From: Geodermatophilus obscurus
Lineage (GTDB): Bacteria; Actinomycetota; Actinomycetes; Mycobacteriales; Geodermatophilaceae
Assembly: GCF_900115395.1 (NCBI RefSeq)
Contig: NZ_FOWE01000001.1
Location: 62,001-126,000 of the forward strand
DNA: 64,000 nt
Direction of reading: 5' to 3'
The notes beneath the pieces were generated by a model. It made no database searches, had not been told where the DNA came from, and saw only the letters and a list, made by a program, of their open reading frames with translations. This document shows positions 1 through 9,287 of this stretch, in pieces (position 1 is the stretch's first letter; every line of letters starts with the position of its first letter). A program made the position numbers and the translations under genes.

Positions 1-175
1 TCCACACCGTCATGCTAGGTCCGCCGGCCCCCGGGACAGGGGAGCGACGCCGCCACTCCGGAACCGGTCCTCACCGCCGGTGGCGCCGGGGCTGCGCGGG
101 CCCCCGCCGCGCCGCAGTGGGGCGGCTCACCGGCGCGCCGGGAACACCCCGCGCGCGGGAGCTGTCGTTCCCGGG

Positions 176-1507
176 GTGACCTCCCCGACGCCCGCCCGCG
201 CGCCGCTGCGCGCCTACGCCGTCTGGCTCACCGCGCTGGCCGCCTACGTGGTGGCCGTGTTCCACCGCGCGTCGCTGGGGGTGGCCGGGGTCGAGGCGCA
301 GGAGCGGTTCTCCGCGGGCGCCTCGGCGGTCTCGCTGTTCCTGGTGCTGCAGCTGGCCGTCTACGCCGGGCTGCAGGTGCCGGTCGGGGTGGCGCTGGAC
401 CGGTTCGGCTCCCGGCGGCTGATCGTCGCCGGCGGCGCGACCATGGCCGTCGGCCAGCTGGTGCTGGCGCTGGCCGGTGACGTGCCCACCGCCGTCGCCG
501 CGCGGGTGCTGGTGGGCGCGGGCGACGCGATGACGTTCATCAGCGTGCTGCGCGTGGTGGGCTTCTGGTTCCCCGGCCCCACCGTCCCGCTGGTCACCCA
601 GCTGACCGGCATCCTCGGCCAGGTCGGGCAGATCGCGGCCGCCTACCCGCTGGTCGCGCTGCTGCACGCCGCCGGCTGGCGCAGCACCTTCCTGGGCGCC
701 GCGGCGGTCGGCGTGCTCGTCGTCGTGCTGGTGCTGACCGCGCTGCGCGACGCGCCGCCCGGCACGGCGGCGCGCGTCCCCGCCGGGCTGGCCGACGTGC
801 GCCGCGGCCTGACGCTCACCTGGCGCGAGCCCGGCACCCGGATCGGCCTCTACACCCACCTGGTCACCCAGTTCTCCGGCACCGTGTTCGCGCTGCTGTG
901 GGGCTTTCCGTTCCTCGTCGTCGGCCAGGGGCTGTCCCCGGCGACGGCGGCCGGGCTGCTCAGCCTGCTGGTGGTCGTCGGCATGGGCGTCGGCCCGCTG
1001 CTGGGCCGGCTGTGCGGGCGCTGGCCGCTGCGCCGCTCGGTCCTCGTCCTCTCCATCCTCGGCCTGACCGCGGTCACCTGGACCGTCGTGCTGCTGTGGC
1101 CCGGCCGCGCGCCGCTGTGGCTGCTCGTGGTGCTCGTCGTCGTCCTCGGCACCAACGGCCCCGGCTCGATGATCGGCTTCGACTTCGCCCGCACCTGGAA
1201 CCCCGCCGAGCGGCAGGGCAGCGCCAGCGGCGTGGTGAACGTGGGCGGGTTCGTGGCCTCGCTGCTGACCATCCTGGCGATCGGGGCGGTCCTCGACGCG
1301 CTCACCCCGGGCGGCTCCACCGCCTACGACCTCGACGCCTTCCGCGCCGCGTTCGCCGTCCAGTACGTCTTCTGGGCGGTCGGCCTGGTCGGCCTGCTGC
1401 GCCACCGCCGGGTGCTGCGCGCCCGCCTGGCCCGCGACGGCGTGGTCCTCGCGCCGCTGCACGTCGCCGTCTCCGCCCGGCTGCGCGGGGGCAGCGCCTA
1501 CCGCTAG
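176..1507 (+). CDS. MFS transporter
   Basis: Major facilitator superfamily permease of 443 residues, the usual size for a 12-helix carrier. Long hydrophobic segments alternate with short Arg-rich loops; the loop after helix 2 has a GxxxDRFGSRRL stretch, the family's cytoplasmic loop signature. I place the start at the GTG at 176, because the codons upstream (from 80) encode a Pro/Arg/Gly-rich stretch unlike a protein N-terminus. The substrate cannot be told from sequence. It is followed 64 bases later by a gluconate-type sugar kinase on the same strand, but a functional link is only a guess. Confidence 0.85.
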   Translation: MTSPTPARAPLRAYAVWLTALAAYVVAVFHRASLGVAGVEAQERFSAGASAVSLFLVLQLAVYAGLQVPVGVALDRFGSRRLIVAGGATMAVGQLVLALAGDVPTAVAARVLVGAGDAMTFISVLRVVGFWFPGPTVPLVTQLTGILGQVGQIAAAYPLVALLHAAGWRSTFLGAAAVGVLVVVLVLTALRDAPPGTAARVPAGLADVRRGLTLTWREPGTRIGLYTHLVTQFSGTVFALLWGFPFLVVGQGLSPATAAGLLSLLVVVGMGVGPLLGRLCGRWPLRRSVLVLSILGLTAVTWTVVLLWPGRAPLWLLVVLVVVLGTNGPGSMIGFDFARTWNPAERQGSASGVVNVGGFVASLLTILAIGAVLDALTPGGSTAYDLDAFRAAFAVQYVFWAVGLVGLLRHRRVLRARLARDGVVLAPLHVAVSARLRGGSAYR

Positions 1508-1571
1508 GGACGGGGCCGTCGCCCACCGCTGAGGGGTCGCGCCCGGACTCCGGGATCGGCACGATCACCGC

Positions 1572-3116
1572 ATGGACGTCGTGGTCGGGCTGGACAGCGG
1601 GACGACGGCCACCAAGGCGGTCACCGCCGGCGTCGACGGGCGGGTCCGCGACCTGGTCAGCGTCGGCTACCCGCTGTCGGTGCCGGCGCCCGGCCACGCC
1701 GAGCTCGACCCCGCCCGCCTGGCCGACGCCGCCGTCGAGGCGCTGGCCGCCGTCTGCACCGCCGCCCGCGAGCGCGACGACCGGGTGGTGGGGATCTCGC
1801 TGTCGGCCGCGATGCACGGCCTGGTCCCCATGGACGACGACGGCCGTCCCCTGGGCCCGCTGCTCACCTGGGCCGACGCCCGCGCCGCCGGGTTCGCCGA
1901 CGCGCTGCGCGCCGACGGCCGGGCGCCCGGACTGCACGAGCGCACCGGCACGCCGGTGCACGCGATGGCCCCGCTGCTCAAGCTCGCCGCACTCCGGGCC
2001 GACGACCCGGACCGGCTGGCTTCGGTGCCGCGCTGGGGCGGGGTGAAGGAGCTCGTCGTCGCGGCGCTGCACGGCGGCCCGCAGGTGCTCGACCGCGCCT
2101 GCGCCTCGGCCACCGGCCTCTACGGGATCCGCACCGGCACGTGGGACGCCGAGGCGCTGCAGGTCGCCGGCGTCCGCGCCGACCAGCTGGGGGAGGTCCT
2201 GCCGACGACGGCGGTGCTGCCAGGCCTGCGGCCGGAGGTGGCCGCGGCGACCGGGCTCCCCGCGGACACGCCGCTGGTCATCGGCGCCTCCGACGGGGTG
2301 CTGGCCAACCTCGGCATCGGCGCCGTCCGGCCGGAGGTCGCCGCGGTGTCGCTGGGCACCAGCGGCGCGATGCGGGTCGTCGTCCCCGGGCCCACCGTGG
2401 ACCCCGCGCACCGGCTGTTCTGCTACGCGCTCACCGACGACCACTGGGTGGTCGGCGGCGCGGTGAACAACGGCGGCTCGGTGGTGCGCTGGGCGGCGCA
2501 GGCGCTGGCCGAGGGGGACGGGGTCACCGGGGAGGCCGCCGACGTCCTCGACGCCCGGCTGCTGGAGGAGGCCGCGGGCGTGCCGGCCGGGAGCGCCGGA
2601 CTGCTGTGCCTGCCCTACCTGCTCGGCGAGCGGGCGCCGTGGTGGCGCTCGGGTCTGCGCGGCGCCTACGTGGGGCTGCGCCGCGAGCACCGCCGTCCGC
2701 ACCTGGTGCGCGCCGCCGTCGAGGGCGTGTGCCAGCAGCTCGCGCTGGTGCGCGACGCCTTCTCCGCCACCGGTCTCCCGGTGGCCGAGGTCCGGGCGAC
2801 CGGCGGCGCGGTGGCCTCCTCGCTGTGGGTGCAGACGCTGGCCGCCGCGCTCGACCTCCCGGTGCGGGTGGCCGACTCGCCCGAGGGCACCGGCCTGGGC
2901 GCGGCCCTGCTCGGCCTGCACGCCCTCGGCGCGCTGCCCGATCTCGACGAGGCGACCGCGCTGATCGGCGTCTCCGACCCCGTCGAGCCCGACCCCGCGG
3001 CCGCCGAGCTCTACCGCCGCACGCGCCCGCTGGTGGAGCGGTCCGCGAGCGCGCTCGCCGACGTCCTCACCACGCTCGACTCGCTCGACGACACCCCGTC
3101 GGCGACACCGCTCTGA
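1572..3116 (+). CDS. gntK: Gluconokinase, FGGY carbohydrate kinase family
   Basis: Cytoplasmic sugar kinase of 514 residues, normal for the FGGY family. The N-terminal phosphate-binding loop GLDSGTTATKA is at residues 6-16, and the second ATPase lobe has GTSGAMR and a C-terminal GAALLGL region. The family phosphorylates gluconate and other polyols with ATP. Gluconate is chosen because the next gene, 17 bases downstream, encodes a GntP-type gluconate permease, the same pairing as gntK-gntP in other Gram-positives. The product would be 6-phosphogluconate for the pentose phosphate pathway. No GntR-type regulator is adjacent. Other FGGY substrates such as xylulose are less likely. Confidence 0.85.
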   Translation: MDVVVGLDSGTTATKAVTAGVDGRVRDLVSVGYPLSVPAPGHAELDPARLADAAVEALAAVCTAARERDDRVVGISLSAAMHGLVPMDDDGRPLGPLLTWADARAAGFADALRADGRAPGLHERTGTPVHAMAPLLKLAALRADDPDRLASVPRWGGVKELVVAALHGGPQVLDRACASATGLYGIRTGTWDAEALQVAGVRADQLGEVLPTTAVLPGLRPEVAAATGLPADTPLVIGASDGVLANLGIGAVRPEVAAVSLGTSGAMRVVVPGPTVDPAHRLFCYALTDDHWVVGGAVNNGGSVVRWAAQALAEGDGVTGEAADVLDARLLEEAAGVPAGSAGLLCLPYLLGERAPWWRSGLRGAYVGLRREHRRPHLVRAAVEGVCQQLALVRDAFSATGLPVAEVRATGGAVASSLWVQTLAAALDLPVRVADSPEGTGLGAALLGLHALGALPDLDEATALIGVSDPVEPDPAAAELYRRTRPLVERSASALADVLTTLDSLDDTPSATPL

Positions 3117-3133
3117 GCCCAGGAGGAACCGCC

Positions 3134-4594
3134 GTGCCCGAGGTCGAACCGGCGCTGGGCGCCGGTCCACTGCTGCTCATCGCCGCCGCCGCGGTGGGCG
3201 TCCTGCTGTTCCTCATCATGAAGCTCAAGCTGCACGCGTTCCTCGCCCTGATCCTGGTCAGCCTGCTGACGGCGCTGGCCACGCGGATCCCGCTCGAGGA
3301 CGTCGTCACCACCCTGACCGAGGGCTTCGGCGGCACCCTGGCCAACGTCGCCCTGCTGGTCGGGCTCGGGGCGATGCTCGGCCGGCTGCTGGAGCACAGC
3401 GGCGGCGCCCAGGTGCTCGCCGACAGCCTCATCGGCCGGTTCGGGGAGAAGCGGGCGCCGCTGGCCCTGGGCGTGGCCGCGCTGCTGTTCGGCTTCCCGA
3501 TCTTCTTCGACGCCGGCCTCGTCGTCTTCCTGCCGATCGTGTTCACCGTGGCCCGGCGGCTGGGCGGGTCGCTGCTCACCTACGGCCTGCCCACCGCCGG
3601 CGCCTTCGCCGTGATGCACGCCTTCGTGCCGCCGCACCCGGGGCCGGTCGCGGCCGCCGAGCTCGTCGGCGCCGACATCGGGCTGACGCTGGTCTTCGGC
3701 CTGCTCATCGGCCTGCCCACCTGGTACCTCGGCGGCTACCTGTTCGGCCTGTGGGCCGGCCGCCGCTACGACGTCACCGTCCCGCCGGCGGAGGACGACG
3801 ACGTGCCCACCCCGGACGCCCCGGAGGGGACCGTGGCAGGCACGGCGCCGGGGACGGCCGGTGAGTCCGGCGGGCGGCGCACGCAGACGGCGACCCGCCC
3901 GGCCCCGCCCGGCTTCGGCACCGTGGTGGCCCTCCTGCTGCTGCCGCTGATGCTGATCTTCCTCAACACCGGGCTGACCACGCTGGCCACCGCCGGCGCG
4001 GTGGAGGAGTCCTCGTTCGTCGTCCGGGCCGGTCAGCTCCTCGGCGCCACCCCCGTCGCGCTGCTCATCACCGTGCTCGTCGCGATCGTGGTCCTGGGCC
4101 GGCGCCGGGGCGAGAGCGGCGCGCAGGTCGAGTCGATCGTCAACAGCGCCCTGGGCCCGGTCTGCGCGATCATCCTCATCACCGGCGCCGGGGGCATGTT
4201 CGGCGGCGTGCTGCGGGCCAGCGGCATCGGCACCGCACTGGCCGACGTCCTCGGCGACATCGGGCTGCCCGTCATCGTGGCCGCCTTCGTCGTCTCGGTG
4301 CTGCTGCGGGTGGCCCAGGGCTCGGCGACGGTCGCCCTCACCACCACCGCCGGCCTCATCGCGCCGGTGGTCGAGGCCTCCAGCGGGCTGTCGGCCATCG
4401 ACCTCGCGCTCATCGTCATCGCCATCGCCGCCGGCGCCACGGTGCTCTCCCACGTCAACGACTCCGGCTTCTGGCTGGTCAGCCGGTTCTTCCAGATGGA
4501 CGAGAAGACGACGCTGAAGACCTGGACGGTCATGGAGACGCTGCTCGGCACGATCGGCTTCGTGCTGGCGCTGGTGCTCAGCCTGTTCCTGTAG
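3134..4594 (+). CDS. gntP: Gluconate:H+ symporter, GntP family
   Basis: Inner-membrane permease of 486 residues with about 12 hydrophobic segments. The start is the GTG at 3134, preceded by AGGAGG at 3121-3126. Typical GntP features are LIMKLKLHAFLALIL near the N-terminus, the FPIFFDAGLVVFLPI segment, and a C-terminal HVNDSGFWLVSRFF motif. A hydrophilic Pro/Gly/Thr-rich loop of about 50 residues sits mid-protein (about 3790-3905) and is longer than in E. coli GntP. Together with the upstream kinase it makes an import-and-phosphorylate module for gluconate or a related aldonate. Confidence 0.9.
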   Translation: MPEVEPALGAGPLLLIAAAAVGVLLFLIMKLKLHAFLALILVSLLTALATRIPLEDVVTTLTEGFGGTLANVALLVGLGAMLGRLLEHSGGAQVLADSLIGRFGEKRAPLALGVAALLFGFPIFFDAGLVVFLPIVFTVARRLGGSLLTYGLPTAGAFAVMHAFVPPHPGPVAAAELVGADIGLTLVFGLLIGLPTWYLGGYLFGLWAGRRYDVTVPPAEDDDVPTPDAPEGTVAGTAPGTAGESGGRRTQTATRPAPPGFGTVVALLLLPLMLIFLNTGLTTLATAGAVEESSFVVRAGQLLGATPVALLITVLVAIVVLGRRRGESGAQVESIVNSALGPVCAIILITGAGGMFGGVLRASGIGTALADVLGDIGLPVIVAAFVVSVLLRVAQGSATVALTTTAGLIAPVVEASSGLSAIDLALIVIAIAAGATVLSHVNDSGFWLVSRFFQMDEKTTLKTWTVMETLLGTIGFVLALVLSLFL

Positions 4595-4669
4595 CCGCCC
4601 GGGGCGCGGACGGCGCCGTTCCGGGCCACCATGACGACCCTGACCGCAGTGCAGCGGAGAGGGGTCGTC

Positions 4670-6244
4670 ATGAGGGGTGCAGCGCGGGCCGCGGTGGCCG
4701 GACTGGGCGCGGTGGCGGCGGTGGCCGCGCGGGACCTGCTGCAGCGGGAGCACACCCTGCTGCGCAACTTCCCGGTGCTCGGCCACGCCCGTTACCTGCT
4801 GGAGTCGATCGGCCCGGAGCTACGGCAGTACCTGGTCGCCGGTGACAACGAGGAGCGGCCGTTCACGCGCGACCAGCGCCGGTGGGTCTACGCCTCGTCG
4901 AAGGGCGAGAACAACTACTTCGGCTTCGGCACGGACAACGACCTCGAGTACACCGCCGGCTACGCGGTCATCAACCACCGCACATTCGGCCGCGCCGTCC
5001 CGCCGTCGCACCCGGCGTCGGCCGCCGACGTCTCGCTGCCGTCGGCGAAGGTGCTCGGCGGGCCGCGCGGACGCCGGCACGCCTTCCGGCCGGCGTCGGC
5101 GGTCAACGTGTCGGCGATGAGCTTCGGCTCGCTGTCGGGCGCGGCGGTGGAGGCGCTCAACCGCGGCGCGGCGCTGGCGGGCTGCCTGCACAACACCGGT
5201 GAGGGCGGGCTGTCGGTGCACCACCGGCACGGCGGCGAGCTCGTCTTCCAGCTCGGCACCGCCTACTTCGGCTGCCGCGACGACCGGGGCCGGTTCGACC
5301 TGGACCGGCTCACGGACCTCGTCGCCGGCGCGCCGGTACGGGCGCTGGAGATCAAGCTCAGCCAGGGCGCCAAGCCCGGCCTCGGCGGGGTGCTGCCGGC
5401 GGCCAAGGTGTCGGCCGAGATCGCCGCGGCCCGCGGGGTGCCCGAGGGCGTGGACTGCGTGAGCCCGTCCCGGCACGCGGAGTTCAGCGACGTCGACAGC
5501 CTGCTCGACTGGGTGGAGCTGCTGGCCGCCGAGACCGGGCTGCCGGTGGGCATCAAGTCCGCCGTCGGGGACATGGCGTTCTGGGACGAGCTCACCGAGC
5601 TGATGGCCACCACCGGCCGCGGCGTGGACTTCGTGACCGTCGACGGCGGCGAGGGCGGCACCGGCGCGGCGCCGCTGATCTTCACCGACTCGGTGTCGCT
5701 GCCGTTCCAGCTCGGCTTCGCGCGGGTGTACTCGACCTTCGCCCGGCGCGGCCTCGCCGAGCAGGTGACCTTCATCGGGGGAGGGAAGCTCGGCCTGCCC
5801 GACAACGCGGTCGTCGCCTTCGCCCTCGGCTGCGACATGGTCAACATCGCCCGCGAGGCCATGCTGGCGATCGGCTGCATCCAGGCGCAGAAGTGCCACA
5901 CCGACACCTGCCCGACCGGCGTCGCCACGCAGAACGCCTGGCTCGCGCACGGCCTGGACCCCGCGCTGAAGTCGGTGCGGCTGGCCAACTACGTCGCCAC
6001 CCTGCGCCGCGACCTGCTCAAGGTGGCCGAGGCCTGCGGCGTCGAGCACCCGGGGCTGATCGACACCGGATCGGTGGAGGTGCTCACCGGCCGGACGGCG
6101 TCGACCCCGCTCGGGGAGGTCTACGGCTACGAGCCCGGCTGGGGACTGCCCTCGGCCGCCGACCGCGCGGAGATCGTCGCAATCATGACGGCCGACGCGC
6201 CCCAGGGCGGCACGGCGCCCCCGTCGGGGACCGCCGTCGGCTGA
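4670..6244 (+). CDS. FMN-binding glutamate synthase family protein
   Basis: Stand-alone relative of the glutamate synthase FMN/synthase domain, 524 residues, without the glutaminase or NADPH domains. A hydrophobic N-terminal segment precedes the barrel. The FMN region has VDGGEGGTGAAP, and the iron-sulfur binding cysteines lie at residues 403, 409 and 414 within GCIQAQKCHTDTCPTG. These stand-alone forms are widespread; their substrate is not settled, so I do not call it a glutamate synthase. GGAGAGG precedes the ATG at 4670; an in-frame ATG at 4631 has no good ribosome site. The gene ends at a strong bidirectional terminator. Confidence 0.85.
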   Translation: MRGAARAAVAGLGAVAAVAARDLLQREHTLLRNFPVLGHARYLLESIGPELRQYLVAGDNEERPFTRDQRRWVYASSKGENNYFGFGTDNDLEYTAGYAVINHRTFGRAVPPSHPASAADVSLPSAKVLGGPRGRRHAFRPASAVNVSAMSFGSLSGAAVEALNRGAALAGCLHNTGEGGLSVHHRHGGELVFQLGTAYFGCRDDRGRFDLDRLTDLVAGAPVRALEIKLSQGAKPGLGGVLPAAKVSAEIAAARGVPEGVDCVSPSRHAEFSDVDSLLDWVELLAAETGLPVGIKSAVGDMAFWDELTELMATTGRGVDFVTVDGGEGGTGAAPLIFTDSVSLPFQLGFARVYSTFARRGLAEQVTFIGGGKLGLPDNAVVAFALGCDMVNIAREAMLAIGCIQAQKCHTDTCPTGVATQNAWLAHGLDPALKSVRLANYVATLRRDLLKVAEACGVEHPGLIDTGSVEVLTGRTASTPLGEVYGYEPGWGLPSAADRAEIVAIMTADAPQGGTAPPSGTAVG

Positions 6245-6303
6245 GGCATCGGAAGCTCTCCCCACGTCCCGGGGCCCGGGACGTGGGGATCGCTTCCTAT
6301 GCC
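6245..6303. terminator. Bidirectional intrinsic terminator
   Basis: A long inverted repeat lies between two convergent genes. The core arms are 6260-6271 (CCCCACGTCCCG) and 6277-6288 (CGGGACGTGGGG), a perfect 12-bp stem with a 5-base loop. Outer arms GCAT-C-GGAAGC and GCTTCC-TATGC extend it. It lies directly after the stop at 6244 and overlaps the stop codon of the minus-strand FMN reductase, so it can end transcription from both sides. Confidence 0.8.
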
Positions 6304-6920
6304 TGACCGCGCAGCAGGTCCTCGAAGGAGGGGACGTCGGCGAAGGGGTCGGCCGGGCGGGCGGTCGCCGGCCGGCCGGTGACGACGTCGGCCAGCTCGC
6401 CGGCCGCGCGGGTGATCCGCCGGCTCAGCTCCGCGCTGGTCCCGTCACCGCCGGCCCAATCCTCGCTCGCCGCGAACACCGCCGTCGGCACCGTCACCGC
6501 GCGCAGGTAGGCGAACAGCGGCCGCATCGCGTGCTCGAGCACCAGCGAGTGCCGGGCGGTGCCGGCGGTGGCGCCCAGGAGCACCGGCTTGCCGGTCAAC
6601 GCCTCCTTCTCCAGCACGTCGACGAAGGACTTGAACAGCCCGCTGTAGGAGGCGGTGAACACCGGCGTGACGGCGATCAGCGCGTCGGCGCCGGTCACCG
6701 TCTCGACGGCGGCCCGCAGCGCCGCGTTCGGGAAGCCGGTGACGAGGGCGTCGGCGACGTCGCGGGCGTGCTCGCGCAGCTCCACGACCTCGACGGTGGC
6801 GTCCCCACCCCGCGCGCGCAGGGCGTCGACGGTCGCCGTCGTCAGCCGGTCGGCCAGCAGCCGGGTCGACGACGGGACGCCCAGGCCCGCGCTGACGACG
6901 GCGAGGGTGCGGGTGGTCAT
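6297..6920 (-). CDS. NADPH-dependent FMN reductase, CE1759-type partner of a luciferase-like monooxygenase
   Basis: Flavodoxin-fold reductase of 207 residues. The N-terminus TLAVVSAGLGVPSSTRLLAD carries the phosphate-binding loop for FMN, and TPVFTASYSGLFKSF matches the family's flavin/NADPH region. It would supply reduced FMN to the monooxygenase encoded immediately upstream; the ATG (6918-6920) overlaps the partner's stop codon by an ATGA junction, so translation is probably coupled. This exact pairing is a recognised two-gene family in actinobacteria (CE1758/CE1759). The oxidised substrate is unknown. Confidence 0.87.
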   Translation of the reverse strand: MTTRTLAVVSAGLGVPSSTRLLADRLTTATVDALRARGGDATVEVVELREHARDVADALVTGFPNAALRAAVETVTGADALIAVTPVFTASYSGLFKSFVDVLEKEALTGKPVLLGATAGTARHSLVLEHAMRPLFAYLRAVTVPTAVFAASEDWAGGDGTSAELSRRITRAAGELADVVTGRPATARPADPFADVPSFEDLLRGQA

Positions 6921-8014
6921 GCGGAGACCTCCTCCGGGGTGGTCTGCCGGGCGGCGACGCGCGAGGCGTGGGTGGGGGCGTCGGGGACGTGCGCCGGCTT
7001 GAGCGCGGCGAACTCGCGGCGGAGCACCGGCACGACCTCCTCGCCGAGCAGGTCGAGCTGCTCGAGCACGGTCTTCAGCGGCAGGCCGGCGTGGTCGACC
7101 AGGAACAGCTGGCGCTGGTAGTCGCCGACGTACTCGCGGAAGCCCAGGGTGCGCTCGATGACCTGCTGCGGGGAGCCGACGGTCAGCGGCGTCTCGCGGG
7201 TGAACTCCTCCAGCGAGGGCCCGTGGCCGTACACCGGCGCGTTGTCGAAGTAGGGCCGGAACTCGCGGACGGCGTCCTGGCTGTTCCTCCGCACGAACAC
7301 CTGCCCGCCCAGGCCGACGATCGCCTGGTCGGCGCTGCCGTGACCGTGGTGCTCGAAGCGGCGGCGGTAGAACTCCACCATCCGCTGCGTGTGCTCCTCG
7401 GGCCAGAAGATGTGGTTGGAGAAGAACCCGTCGCCGTAGTAGGCGGCCTGCTCGGCGATCTGCGGGGACCGGATCGAGCCGTGCCAGACGAACGGCGGGA
7501 CGCCGTCCAGCGGGCGCGGGGTCGAGGTGAAGCCCTGCAGCGGGGTGCGGAACCGGCCGGACCAGTCGACGACGTCCTCGGTCCACAGCCGGCGCAGCAG
7601 CGCGTAGTTCTCGACCGCCAGCGGGATCCCCTCGCGGATGTCCTGGCCGAACCAGGGGTAGACCGGGCCGGTGTTGCCGCGGCCGAGCATCAGGTCGGCG
7701 CGGCCGCCGGCGAGGTGCTGCAGCATCGCGTAGTCCTCGGCGATCTTCACCGGGTCGTTGGTGGTGATGAGCGTCGTCGACGTCGACAGCTGCAGCCGGG
7801 ACGTCTGCGCCGCGACGTAGGCGAGCGTCGTGGTGGGGGAGGAGGAGAAGAACGGCGGGTTGTGGTGCTCGCCGAGGGCGAAGACGTCGAGCCCGACCTC
7901 CTCGGCCTTGCGGGCGATGGCGAGGACGGCCTGGATGCGCTCGGCCTCCGTCGGCGTGCGCCCGGTCGTCGGGTCGGTCGTGATGTCGCTGACCGTGAAG
8001 ATGCCGAACTGCAT
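6917..8014 (-). CDS. Luciferase-like FMN-dependent monooxygenase, CE1758-type
   Basis: Bacterial-luciferase-fold (LLM class) flavoprotein of 365 residues. It begins MQFGIFTVSDI and has ALGEHHNPPF and RADLMLGRGNTGP, both typical of the fold. The start is the ATG at 8012-8014, with GGAG upstream; the longer reading to 8080 runs through the operator and is rejected. With the downstream reductase it forms a two-component monooxygenase that uses FMNH2 and O2 on an unknown substrate. Two overlapping palindromes lie 9-27 bases upstream of the start, so the pair is probably regulated by a repressor encoded elsewhere. Confidence 0.87.
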   Translation of the reverse strand: MQFGIFTVSDITTDPTTGRTPTEAERIQAVLAIARKAEEVGLDVFALGEHHNPPFFSSSPTTTLAYVAAQTSRLQLSTSTTLITTNDPVKIAEDYAMLQHLAGGRADLMLGRGNTGPVYPWFGQDIREGIPLAVENYALLRRLWTEDVVDWSGRFRTPLQGFTSTPRPLDGVPPFVWHGSIRSPQIAEQAAYYGDGFFSNHIFWPEEHTQRMVEFYRRRFEHHGHGSADQAIVGLGGQVFVRRNSQDAVREFRPYFDNAPVYGHGPSLEEFTRETPLTVGSPQQVIERTLGFREYVGDYQRQLFLVDHAGLPLKTVLEQLDLLGEEVVPVLRREFAALKPAHVPDAPTHASRVAARQTTPEEVSA

Positions 8015-8022
8015 CAGAACTC

Positions 8023-8041
8023 CACTCGTTGAGTGTTCAAC
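8023..8041. promoter_or_regulatory. Overlapping palindromes upstream of the monooxygenase pair
   Basis: The 19 bases CACTCGTTGAGTGTTCAAC contain two interlocking inverted repeats: CACTC-GTT-GAGTG (8023-8035) and GTTGA-GTGT-TCAAC (8028-8041). They sit 9 bases upstream of the monooxygenase start, where a bound repressor would block initiation. The protein that binds is unknown; MarR, PadR or TetR types all use such sites. No regulator gene is adjacent. Confidence 0.5.
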
Positions 8042-8281
8042 CACGTGCGCTCGGCTCAACCGTGCGGCGGGCCGGTGCATTCCCGCGGGCTTCGTGACCG
8101 TGCCGAGACACCACGACTGCGTTGGGTGACCGATCCGGCACGTCCGGGTGCCCCACTCCGCAGCCCCCCGGCACCCCCCGCGTCGCCGCGTCCGGCGGCT
8201 CGTGCGGATGGGACCGTGTGATCACTCTCCCGGGTGAACCGGGGGAGGACCGGATCGGACGGGGACCGAGGGGGAACCGGG

Positions 8282-9172
8282 ATGTCGCAGCGCGCAGGTG
8301 GCGGAGCCCAGGACGGGGTCTCCCCGGACGGGACGGCCGGGGGCGGTGGCCGGGCGCCGGGAGGCGGACTGGACGGCCTGCTCGGGACGGCGCCGGTGTT
8401 CACCGGCGCGGTGCGGGGCTACGACCGGGCCCAGGTCGACGACTACGTCACCTGGGCCGAGACCGAGGTGCTCGTCCTGCGCCGCGAGAACGACCACCTC
8501 CTCAGCCGGTTCGCCGCCAGCTCGGCGGAGCTCGACGACGCCCGCCGCCGGCTGGCGCAGGTGGCGCGCGAGCGCGTGCCCGTGCCCGGCCCAGGCGACC
8601 CGCGCACGGTCCTGCAGCGCGCCGAGCGCGAGGCCGCCGCGGTGACCGCGGCCGCCGAGGAGGAGGCCCGGCGGGTGCTGGAGGAGGCCCGCACCGAGGC
8701 CGCCGCCCGCCTGGCCGGCGTGGCCGAGATGCGCGAGGCCATCACCTCGCTGCGCGACCAGACCCGCAGCGAGGCCGCGGCCGTCATGGAGGCCGCCCGC
8801 CGCGAGGCCGCGGCGATCCGCCGGGAGGCGGCCGAGGAGCGCGAGCGGCTCGACCGGGAGGCCGCCGACGCGCGGGCCCGCGCCGACGCCGAGGCGCTCG
8901 ATCGCCGTCGCGCCGTCGAGGCCGAGCTGGTGCCGCTGCGCGACGAGCGCGACGAGGCCCGGGAGTGGCTGCGCCGGCTGACCGGGCAGATCGACGACGC
9001 CCTCCGGGTGGTCGCGGGCGTGCTCCCCGACGACGTGCCGGTGCTCGCCGAGCGCCGGGAGGCGGCGGCCGGGGCGGCCGACGCCCCGCGGGAGCAGCCC
9101 GCCGCGTCCGATGCGTCGCAGGTCACGGTGCTGCACGGCCCCGGCCGCCCCGAGGTCGCCGCGGCCTCCTGA
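8282..9172 (+). CDS. DivIVA-domain coiled-coil protein
   Basis: A protein of 296 residues with a Gly-rich N-terminus, then GYDRAQVDDYV at residues 46-56, the lipid-binding/N-terminal motif of the DivIVA family (Wag31 in actinobacteria). A long Ala/Glu/Arg heptad-rich coiled coil follows to about residue 240, and a Pro/Ala-rich tail ends it. DivIVA proteins mark curved membranes and poles. This one is more divergent than canonical Wag31 and is not beside ftsZ or the yggT cluster, so it is probably an accessory paralogue. The ATG at 8282 has GAGGGGG upstream; an alternative start at 8234 adds only Gly/Arg. Confidence 0.8.
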   Translation: MSQRAGGGAQDGVSPDGTAGGGGRAPGGGLDGLLGTAPVFTGAVRGYDRAQVDDYVTWAETEVLVLRRENDHLLSRFAASSAELDDARRRLAQVARERVPVPGPGDPRTVLQRAEREAAAVTAAAEEEARRVLEEARTEAAARLAGVAEMREAITSLRDQTRSEAAAVMEAARREAAAIRREAAEERERLDREAADARARADAEALDRRRAVEAELVPLRDERDEAREWLRRLTGQIDDALRVVAGVLPDDVPVLAERREAAAGAADAPREQPAASDASQVTVLHGPGRPEVAAAS

Positions 9173-9287
9173 CCGGCGCGGACACCGGCCGGCGCCCGCA
9201 TCGCGGCGCCGGCCGGCCGCAGCCGTCGCACCGGGACCTCCCGTCCCGTGTTGTCACGGACCGGTAACGGCCTCTACCGTGACCGCG
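9173..9287. other. Gene-free spacer before the riboswitch
   Basis: The stretch between the DivIVA-like gene (ends 9172) and the transglycosylase coding region is over 500 bases. Its first 115 bases hold no credible reading frame. A GC-rich inverted repeat right after the stop (GGCCGGCGCC-type arms around 9178-9220) may end transcription of the upstream gene. CTCTACCGTGACC near 9271-9285 resembles a -10 region (TACCGT) for the riboswitch transcript. Confidence 0.4.

Noticed and set aside
71..1462. Long open frame on the minus strand opposite the MFS gene
   Set aside because: Composition is Gln/Arg/Gly/Asp/His-rich with no domain, as expected of antisense reading of high-GC codons; the plus strand has a clear membrane protein.
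8056..8403. Possible small minus-strand gene between the monooxygenase and the DivIVA-like gene
   Set aside because: Pro/Arg/Ser-rich, no ribosome site, overlaps the start of the DivIVA-like gene; no sign of coding.
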